A stretch of 24,693 nucleotides of DNA. Origin: CAYSND01 sp964642235 (GTDB lineage Bacteria; Bacteroidota; Bacteroidia; Bacteroidales; UBA932). Below the pieces are notes generated by a model, which saw only the letters and a list, made by a program, of their open reading frames with translations, made no database searches and was not told where the DNA came from. Made by a program: the position numbers and the translations under genes. Below, piece by piece: positions 7,312 to 13,863 of this stretch; the stretch's first letter is position 1; the number at the start of each line of letters is the position of its first letter. The stretch lies in assembly GCA_964642235.1 (NCBI GenBank), contig CAZXOP010000016.1, positions 1 to 24,693 of the forward strand, given 5' to 3'.

Positions 7312-7951
7312 TCTGAATCAATAATCTTATTAGCCCCTCAAAGAAAGTAATTATTCCAAGCACAATTATCACCACACCTGAAACACGGTTGATAGTGAGT
7401 AGGTGACGAAGTCTAAAACGATTCCTAAACCTATTTACGGAGGTAGAGAGTAATAACCACCAAGAAAATCCCCCTACAAAGACTCCAAGCAGAGTACTTC
7501 CAACCAAAAGAAGAGACCCTTTCTCATAATTGACATTGATCCCCACAAAAGCCATTATCCCGATAACGAGAATAAGGGTAGCAGGGTTAGTTATGGTCAT
7601 TGCTACTGAAGAGAAGAAGTCCTGCCAATATCTATTACTTCCCGCCTTTATTCTTTTAATCTGTTTAACAGGGTTTTTTAAGAAGATATTGACCCCGAAA
7701 AGTACCACTATCAATCCACCGAAAAGCATAAGATAATCGGTTTGGGCCATTATAAAATCTTGAATGAAAGAGAGGCTTAACAGGGCTACTGCCGCATAAA
7801 TGGTATCAGAGATCGCACTACCCATTCCGGTTATCAACCCTGAGTTTCGTCCCTTGCTTAGAGTTCTTTGGATACACATTACCCCTATTGGACCCAATGG
7901 GATAGAGGCCCCTAGCCCGACGATACACCCTCTTAGAAAATCAATTATCAT
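7304..7951 (-). CDS. LysE-family amino acid/metabolite exporter
   Basis: The inner-membrane protein has 215 residues and about six hydrophobic helices. The N-terminal IVGLGASIPLGPIGVMCIQRTLSKGRNSGLITGMGSAISDTIYA is the LysE/RhtB signature: a P-x-G-P loop, then a glycine-rich stretch with D. A second conserved site is AMTITNPATLI. The family exports basic or neutral amino acids and related compounds, and the substrate cannot be named from sequence. The frame extends to 8152, but that N-terminal extension would run through both candidate promoters and into lnt, so the ATG at 7951 is used. It gives a normal family length. Confidence 0.85.
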   Translation of the reverse strand: MIIDFLRGCIVGLGASIPLGPIGVMCIQRTLSKGRNSGLITGMGSAISDTIYAAVALLSLSFIQDFIMAQTDYLMLFGGLIVVLFGVNIFLKNPVKQIKRIKAGSNRYWQDFFSSVAMTITNPATLILVIGIMAFVGINVNYEKGSLLLVGSTLLGVFVGGFSWWLLLSTSVNRFRNRFRLRHLLTINRVSGVVIIVLGIITFFEGLIRLLIQIK

Positions 7952-7966
7952 AATTAATTCGATGAA

Positions 7967-7998
7967 TTGCAAATATACAACAGAAAATTTTACCTTTG
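7967..7998 (+). promoter_or_regulatory. lnt promoter
   Basis: TTG at 7967-7969, a 21-nt spacer and TACCTTTG at 7991-7998. The TTG that could serve as an upstream start codon (7996-7998) is the end of this -7 box, which supports the ATG at 8026 as the real start. Confidence 0.7.
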
Positions 7999-8002
7999 CC
8001 AA
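7970..8002 (-). promoter_or_regulatory. Candidate promoter of the LysE-family gene
   Basis: On the minus strand TTG (8002-8000), a 22-nt spacer and TATATTTG (7977-7970). The -7 box is 18 nt from the ATG at 7951. The element lies almost entirely within the oppositely oriented lnt promoter. Confidence 0.55.
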
Positions 8003-8025
8003 GAAAATGTAAAACATATAAACAA

Positions 8026-9678
8026 ATGTCCAAAACTTTCGATAAACCGGTAGTGAAAATTCCACTTTTAATATCACTCTCAGTACTCTTTTTCTCAATT
8101 CCCTTTCTGGTTCCTCATACAGGTTTCCTGATACTTTTCGCATTTGTTCCACTCTTCTTTCTGGACGAATACTGTCTAAAACACTCTATTAAAAGGGTTT
8201 GGATATATTACTACACAGTTTTTCTACTTTGGAATTTCTTTACCACTTTCTGGTTACACCATGCTACCCTCCCCGGAGCCATAGTGGCAGTCGTAGCAAA
8301 CGCGCTCCAGATGGCAGTAATTTTCGGACTTTTCAGAGTTTTTAGAAAACAATTATTGAAGTTCAATAAAATATCCCCCACAAGCACCCTTCCATATCTC
8401 TTTTTCATTGCCACTTGGCTTGCTTGGGAGCATATCTATTTCAATACTCAAATCTCGTGGCCCTGGCTCGTCCTCGGCAACGCCTTTGCCACCTCCATTA
8501 AATGTATCCAGTGGTATGAGTTCACAGGGAGCCTCGGTGGTTCACTTTGGGCACTCTCCTCCGGATTACTGCTTTACAAGATTCTTAGCTCTCGCAATAG
8601 TACAATGAGGGTTCGTGTATCGAGGATTGTGGGTTACGCACTTTTAATAACCCTCCCCATAATAGCCTCCCACATAATCTATTATTCATACAAAGAGACC
8701 CCCAATCCAAGGGAATTTGTTGTTATTCAACCCAATATTGAACCTTATCAGACGAAATTTGACCCTAATAGTCGTGTAAAACAGGACTCGATTCTTTTCA
8801 GACTTGCAGAGCTTTATATAACTGACACCACTACTTTTGTGGTTACACCCGAAACATTTACCACCCAACTCGATGTAGATGACCCCGCCTCCTCTTATTC
8901 AGGTCTGAAGGTATTGGAATTTAATCATAGGCACCCCTCCTCTAATTTTATTCTCGGTTCAATATCTTATAAAATCTACCCATGGTACCAATATGCAGGC
9001 TCCTCTCCAACTCGTGCCCCAACCCTTACTGCCAAAAAAGGGAATGGGTATTGGTACGACACATTCAATTCAGCATTTATGTTTGATAACCTTGGGGGAC
9101 ATGATGTATTTCACAAATCAAAATTAGTTATACTTGTGGAGTTCGTCCCATTTCCTAAACTCCTTTCAAGATTTAAGATGCATTTAGGTGGGAATATGCT
9201 CTCAAGCTATGGCACACAGCCGGAAATCTCCATTTTTACAGCAGGGGACGGAACCAAGATAGGTACCATTATCTGTTATGAATCAGTTTACGGAGACTAC
9301 TGTCGCGGATATGTTCAAAAAGGGGCACAGGTAATGTCTGTGATTACCAATGATGGATGGTGGGGGAAAACAGACGGTCATAAACAGCACCTAAGTTACT
9401 CCTCACTCAGAGCAATAGAACTTCGCCGCTCCATAGCAAGGAGTGCGAATACAGGTATCTCTGCATTTATCAATCAGCGTGGAGATATCACAGAAAGGAT
9501 AGGGTGGTGGGAAGAGGGTGCCATTCGTGGCAATCTTAACCTTAACGATAAACAGACACTCTTTGTAAAATACGGAGATGTAGTAGGCAAAATAGCCATT
9601 TTCACTTTCTGGCTCTGTATAGCTCTATTCGTCAGCTTATTCTCTATGAATTTATTTAAGAAAAAGGGTAAAAAATAG
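8026..9678 (+). CDS. lnt: Apolipoprotein N-acyltransferase
   Basis: Transfers a fatty acyl chain to the N-terminal cysteine of lipoproteins in the inner membrane, the last step of lipoprotein maturation. The 550-residue protein has several N-terminal membrane helices (about residues 10-215), a periplasmic nitrilase-like domain and a final C-terminal helix (about 520-540). The catalytic triad is visible: Glu276 in VVTPETF, Lys364 in FHKSKLV and Cys417 in GTIICYES. Downstream VITNDGWWG and AIELRRSIARSANTGIS are typical. The ATG at 8026 is preferred because the upstream TTG lies inside the promoter. The gene ends 1 bp before the stop of the convergent UbiD gene. It probably does not share an operon with any neighbour. 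Confidence 0.92.
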   Translation: MSKTFDKPVVKIPLLISLSVLFFSIPFLVPHTGFLILFAFVPLFFLDEYCLKHSIKRVWIYYYTVFLLWNFFTTFWLHHATLPGAIVAVVANALQMAVIFGLFRVFRKQLLKFNKISPTSTLPYLFFIATWLAWEHIYFNTQISWPWLVLGNAFATSIKCIQWYEFTGSLGGSLWALSSGLLLYKILSSRNSTMRVRVSRIVGYALLITLPIIASHIIYYSYKETPNPREFVVIQPNIEPYQTKFDPNSRVKQDSILFRLAELYITDTTTFVVTPETFTTQLDVDDPASSYSGLKVLEFNHRHPSSNFILGSISYKIYPWYQYAGSSPTRAPTLTAKKGNGYWYDTFNSAFMFDNLGGHDVFHKSKLVILVEFVPFPKLLSRFKMHLGGNMLSSYGTQPEISIFTAGDGTKIGTIICYESVYGDYCRGYVQKGAQVMSVITNDGWWGKTDGHKQHLSYSSLRAIELRRSIARSANTGISAFINQRGDITERIGWWEEGAIRGNLNLNDKQTLFVKYGDVVGKIAIFTFWLCIALFVSLFSMNLFKKKGKK

Positions 9679-9679
9679 T

Positions 9680-11350
9680 TTACCTGACTTCGGGGGGCCA
9701 GGGGCGGTGAAAGTCGGGGCGTCCCTCCTTAGAGGTCGCATCTAAGATAAGTTTTCCGTTGACTATCACAGAGTCGCGAACAGGATCACAATTACACCCT
9801 AACAACCAAAGATTTCGATAAATGGTTTCAGGAGAGGAGTCTATTGACTCTTTACTATCGAGAAGTATCTCTATATGAGGTAGCTCAAAACGGACAAAAG
9901 CAGACTTTAGAGAATCGGCATTAAAGGTCTCACCCCGTAATGAGAGGGGGAGAGCACCGGCACCATCCAGCTCCTCAATTAGTTTGACTGTAAGGTCTAA
10001 GCACATTTTTCCTCCATACCCGCATACTGGAGAGGTATGGTCGAGTATATCGAGTACCCCCTTAGTGGTATAAACATCCCGCTCAGGGAGGAAATGTTCA
10101 TTAAGTACAGCGAGAAGTGCCTTCTTATCACGTATATCTATCTCCGAACTTACTATAATTATAAACTTATTGAACATCATCTGCCCCGCACCCCAGAGTG
10201 CATTTGCCACTTTTTGTGCCTGCCCGGGGTAACTCTTTTTTATCTTGACAATAGCAAAATTATGCCCCACACCCTCCTCAGGGAGGTAGAGATCCTCTAT
10301 CTCCGGAGCAATGGCAAACTGAATAGGGGTCAGAAAAATTTTCTCAGTGGCAATGGCAATATATTTATCCTCCATCGGAGGGATTCCTACAATGGTCGCA
10401 GGGTAAATGGCACCCTTTCGGTGAGTTATGCAGGTTACGTGAAATTTAGGATAATAATCCTCCAATGAATAAAACCCTGTGTGGTCACCAAAAGGCCCCT
10501 CAATTACTTTCTCCTCTAAAACATCCACATACCCTTCAATCACGAAATCGCAATCTTCGGGGACTTGCAGTGGTTGGGTAAGACAATTCACAAGTTTAAC
10601 AGGAGCATCCCTTAAAAACCCTGCAAGGAGATATTCATCTATTCCGTCAGGCATAGGTGCAGTGGCTGCATAAGTATAGAGAGGATCACCTCCAAGTGCC
10701 ACCGCCACAGGAAGTTTGCTATCGGAGCACTCCCCTGAAGCCACCATCGAGGCGAGTAGGTCATAATGCCTTGCCCCTGTCTTATGTCTGTGCCAATGCA
10801 TCCCCGTGGTCATATCATCGAACACCTGCATTCTATACATCCCCACATTTCGTCCCCCACTCTTAGGGTCGCGGGTATGAACCAGTGGGAGGGTAATAAA
10901 TCTCCCCCCATCCAACTCCCAACATTTAAGAATCGGAAGCAGTGAGAGGGAATCGCACCTTACCTGCTGACAACTCCCCTTACCTGAGATGGTTTTAGGG
11001 AGCCATCTCGAAACCCCTGAAAGGGTAGGGAGTATCTTTAACTTATCATAAAAAGAGTTTCTCTGCTGAAGTACCTCACCTATAAGGGAATCCATTCTCT
11101 TATTTATCTCATCCCACTCCTCTATACCGAGTACATAACGAATCCTCCTATCTGACCCCATCATATTGGTAATAACAGGAAAATCACTCCCTGTATTCTC
11201 AAATAGAAGAGCCTTCCCTCCTCCGGGGGATTTACATTCCCGATCAGTAGTCTTCGTAATATCGAGGACAGGATCAGTAAACTCTTTAATTCTAAGGAGT
11301 TCCCCCTGCGATTCCAGAAAATCGATATAGTGACGCAGAGATTTATACAT
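9680..11350 (-). CDS. UbiD-family prenylated-FMN decarboxylase
   Basis: A reversible aromatic or unsaturated acid decarboxylase that uses prenylated FMN made by a UbiX partner (not in window). In Bacteroidota the family is usually assigned to menaquinone synthesis. The 556-residue protein shows SPGGGKALLFEN and VITNMMGS near the N-terminus, GGRNVGMYRMQVFD (prFMN/metal-binding arginine region) and EGPFGDHTGFYS, which carries the active-site glutamate and neighbouring residues. The C-terminal part (LWGAGQMMFNKFIIIV, then the DHTSPVCGYGGKM segment) is standard. Which acid it decarboxylates is not determinable. It follows the restriction endonuclease gene by 8 bp, with no clear promoter of its own, so its transcription may depend on readthrough. 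Confidence 0.87.
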   Translation of the reverse strand: MYKSLRHYIDFLESQGELLRIKEFTDPVLDITKTTDRECKSPGGGKALLFENTGSDFPVITNMMGSDRRIRYVLGIEEWDEINKRMDSLIGEVLQQRNSFYDKLKILPTLSGVSRWLPKTISGKGSCQQVRCDSLSLLPILKCWELDGGRFITLPLVHTRDPKSGGRNVGMYRMQVFDDMTTGMHWHRHKTGARHYDLLASMVASGECSDSKLPVAVALGGDPLYTYAATAPMPDGIDEYLLAGFLRDAPVKLVNCLTQPLQVPEDCDFVIEGYVDVLEEKVIEGPFGDHTGFYSLEDYYPKFHVTCITHRKGAIYPATIVGIPPMEDKYIAIATEKIFLTPIQFAIAPEIEDLYLPEEGVGHNFAIVKIKKSYPGQAQKVANALWGAGQMMFNKFIIIVSSEIDIRDKKALLAVLNEHFLPERDVYTTKGVLDILDHTSPVCGYGGKMCLDLTVKLIEELDGAGALPLSLRGETFNADSLKSAFVRFELPHIEILLDSKESIDSSPETIYRNLWLLGCNCDPVRDSVIVNGKLILDATSKEGRPDFHRPWPPEVR

Positions 11351-11352
11351 AT

Positions 11353-11364
11353 AGGTAATTACCT
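11353..11364. repeat. 12-bp perfect palindrome at the restriction gene/ubiD junction
   Basis: AGGTAATTACCT reads the same on both strands. It overlaps the stop codon of the restriction endonuclease gene and lies just upstream of the UbiD start codon. It could be an operator or chance in A/T-rich DNA. Confidence 0.4.
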
Positions 11365-12138
11365 GTTATATTGCGTAAAATAATTATCAATTTCTGGTCT
11401 TAATTCTAAACCTACCCTTTCAAAAATATCTAGTAGTTGTAAATATGTTCCTTTTCCGCTTAGAAAATCCCAAAACTCATCGGCCACCTTTAACTCATTT
11501 TTAAGGTCAAGCATCCCTGCCATAGTCCAACGTGAATATGGTTTTGGTTCGTAAGGGTTGTAGGGAATTGCAATTAGAGTATTAATATTTGCATTTGGAT
11601 TTTCTGCTAAAACAGAAGCAGTCCATTCTAATAATGTTCGTTTGAATTCTTTAAACCCTCCTTTATTTGGTTTTGCAGTTTTAATATCGAAAAAATAGAG
11701 ATCATTATTGTTTCCTTGCAACCAAATATCCACTTTAGTAGTTTTAATAGCTTTCATGCTCCCTGTTTGACAAACCCTCCTTATTGTTTCAATCTCTTCA
11801 ATTTTATTAGGTTTTGATTGTGCAGATGTTAAATCATCCATGATATCTTGTATAACTCTTTGAGCCTTTTCGCTGATTTGTGTTCCAGCGGTGGCTTGTG
11901 TTTTTGCCTCTCTGAATGACTTTGAGGCTAATGCTAAAGCGACAGGTTCAAAAATGCTTGTTCCGAAATTTGTATTTAGGGAATGTATAAACGAAAACAA
12001 AGCCATTCTGTCCTTTCCTAGAAGTCGTGTGTGAAAAGGCATTGAGGCTGGTTCAGGTTTGTAGTTTTGAAACTTGTTTCTTAAATTTTTTTTCAAAACA
12101 TCTTCTACTTGCTCTATCTGTTGATTAGTTAGTGCCAT
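11359..12138 (-). CDS. Type II restriction endonuclease, TdeIII-like
   Basis: The 259-residue product resembles the TdeIII family of type II endonucleases. The PD-(D/E)xK-type core is visible as KVDIWLQG (Asp137) followed by DLYFFDIKTAKPN (Asp151, Lys153), the expected D-(about 13)-D-x-K spacing. Other family-like blocks are MPFHTRLLGKDRMALFSFIHSLNTNFG at the N-terminus and IAIPYNPYEP near residue 200. TdeIII, as I recall, recognises GGNCC. Carrying that specificity over to this enzyme is inference. It is encoded 24 bp after the methyltransferase gene on the same strand, so host protection would be made first from a common transcript. Length appears complete. Confidence 0.8.
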   Translation of the reverse strand: MALTNQQIEQVEDVLKKNLRNKFQNYKPEPASMPFHTRLLGKDRMALFSFIHSLNTNFGTSIFEPVALALASKSFREAKTQATAGTQISEKAQRVIQDIMDDLTSAQSKPNKIEEIETIRRVCQTGSMKAIKTTKVDIWLQGNNNDLYFFDIKTAKPNKGGFKEFKRTLLEWTASVLAENPNANINTLIAIPYNPYEPKPYSRWTMAGMLDLKNELKVADEFWDFLSGKGTYLQLLDIFERVGLELRPEIDNYFTQYNR

Positions 12139-12162
12139 AATTAACTTCGTTTATCCATTTAT

Positions 12163-13752
12163 TCATTGTTTTGCTTTTAAATGAAATATAGTTTCTGAAT
12201 ATGCTCCTTTATCTTTTTCAGTTCTGTTTAATACAGGGCGTTTGAATTGATTTACTATGTTCATTCCTGCATTTTTGGCAATAACTGGATATATATTGTA
12301 TTTGTCATTTGCGACTAAAAAAACATCATAATCATCGACAAGATATTTTTTACAATTATTTAAGACCTCTGAAATCCCTTGAATATAGCTTTGTTGTGCA
12401 TCTTTTGTTTGTCCTTTAAATAGTGGCCCTATTTCTAACTCATCTTTACGTGAAAAACCAAATAAATCGTATGCATAAGCATGCTGTTCGTGATAGTCAA
12501 TGAGCCCAACATAAGGAGGTGATGAGAAAATCCCTTTGATTTTTTGTACTTTTGCTAACTCTGCAAAAACAGGATTCCTTTTATCTAGTTCATCAAAAAT
12601 ATTAAGTGTTCTACTATCGCCGGTCAGGCATGTTTGAAATGTGTGTGTTCTCAAATTGTCAAACTGAGCAAGGCGTTTTATAGTATCTTTTGAGTATGTT
12701 TCCCACCATTTAAGGATTGAAAAAAGTGGTTTGCATATTTTTCCATGTTTTGAACAGTAGTAAGTTGCATTAATAGGTTCTACTAATGTAGCTAAATCAG
12801 CGTGTGTAGTAGCTCTACAACTGCGAATAGTACGACTTAAAATAATAGCAATGATTTTTTTTGTTTTAACATTTTTAATTTTTTTAATCTCGTTGAAAAC
12901 AAATTCTATCTCTTCCCTAATGTGTTGTAAATACCATTTATCCAAGAAAGTATCATTGTTATCTTGTAGTAATTTAATATTATATTCTTTTACTAGTTTG
13001 TTGTAGATTGGCAGGAATTCTTTTTCTTTTTCTACTCCATATTCTTTCTCTTTGATTTTTCCTTGTCGTAAGTTGTATTTATATTCAGTGGCAGGGAAGT
13101 ATTTATTATTAAAGTCGCTCAGTTCTTTTAGTAACTTAGTTTCAAATTCTATAGTATGTGAATCACTAAGGAACTCATTTAATGCTTTTGAAATTCGGTT
13201 TATTTCTTTTTGAACATCATATAAGTTATATTGTATCACCTTACAATTTCCAATCAATACATTGAAAGCTGAAATGTCAATACCTATTGCGTGCATTCCT
13301 AACTCGCAAGCTTGTACCATTGTTGTTCCACTTCCAGAAAAAGGGTCAAGCACTATATCACCTTTTTTAAAATATGTTTCTGTTTTAAAACTATCTGTGT
13401 GATCATCTAAAAAGTATTCAACAAGCTGTGGAATAAACTTACCTTTGTACGGGTGTAGTCTATGAACATGTTTAGTCGTTTCAGCTTCTTTATACTGTTC
13501 AAAAGATAAAGCCCAATTTAAGTCACTCCCAAGTTGTTCCTTCCAGCTATTCTCTCTATTTCCGTTATATGATTTATAGTAGTTAATTAGATCTTGTAAC
13601 TCAATTAGCACAGATCCGTTTTCTCCATTTTTTTTAATTCTTCCATACTGAATAAGGTAGGATATATTAGAGGTTGTAACCGTTCTTCGGGTGTGTTCTG
13701 TAGCCCACTCGCTTGCTTCTTTTATACTCAAAAATTTTCCCGCTTCCATCAT
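12163..13752 (-). CDS. Type II DNA methyltransferase (amino-methylating, N4C/N6A type)
   Basis: The 529-residue methyltransferase protects host DNA from the adjacent endonuclease. Residues 1-60 form a small helix-turn-helix-like N-terminal part. The S-adenosylmethionine motif I is DPFSGSGTT at 136-144, preceded by HRLHPYKGKFIPQLVEYFL, and the catalytic motif IV is SSPPY at 410-414. With motif I before motif IV and about 265 residues between them, the arrangement resembles the alpha class, with the target-recognition region in the middle. SPPY is most common in N4-cytosine enzymes, but N6-adenine cannot be excluded. Two adjacent ATG codons (13752, 13749) can start the protein. The gene has its own promoter and is followed by the endonuclease gene. 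Confidence 0.87.
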   Translation of the reverse strand: MMEAGKFLSIKEASEWATEHTRRTVTTSNISYLIQYGRIKKNGENGSVLIELQDLINYYKSYNGNRENSWKEQLGSDLNWALSFEQYKEAETTKHVHRLHPYKGKFIPQLVEYFLDDHTDSFKTETYFKKGDIVLDPFSGSGTTMVQACELGMHAIGIDISAFNVLIGNCKVIQYNLYDVQKEINRISKALNEFLSDSHTIEFETKLLKELSDFNNKYFPATEYKYNLRQGKIKEKEYGVEKEKEFLPIYNKLVKEYNIKLLQDNNDTFLDKWYLQHIREEIEFVFNEIKKIKNVKTKKIIAIILSRTIRSCRATTHADLATLVEPINATYYCSKHGKICKPLFSILKWWETYSKDTIKRLAQFDNLRTHTFQTCLTGDSRTLNIFDELDKRNPVFAELAKVQKIKGIFSSPPYVGLIDYHEQHAYAYDLFGFSRKDELEIGPLFKGQTKDAQQSYIQGISEVLNNCKKYLVDDYDVFLVANDKYNIYPVIAKNAGMNIVNQFKRPVLNRTEKDKGAYSETIFHLKAKQ

Positions 13753-13775
13753 TCTCTATTATTATGTCAATACCA

Positions 13776-13806
13776 CAAAGATAGTTTTTTCTTTTGAGTC
13801 ATCCAA
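13776..13806 (-). promoter_or_regulatory. Promoter of the restriction-modification unit
   Basis: On the minus strand TTG (13806-13804), a 20-nt spacer and TATCTTTG (13783-13776), 23 nt upstream of the methyltransferase ATG. The sequence after the box (TTTGTGGTATT) is identical to that of the DUF4160 promoter. No controller-protein gene or C-box-like repeat was seen. Confidence 0.7.
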
Positions 13807-13863
13807 AAGTTGCAGGATACTTTTTAGTTCTTTTAATGGTAGAAAATTATGGGTAATTGATAC

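Noticed and set aside
7952..8152. N-terminal extension of the LysE-family frame
   Set aside because: It runs through both divergent promoters and the start of lnt, and it lacks family similarity.
10037..10468. 143-residue plus-strand frame
   Set aside because: It lies wholly opposite the well-supported UbiD gene and has no family features.
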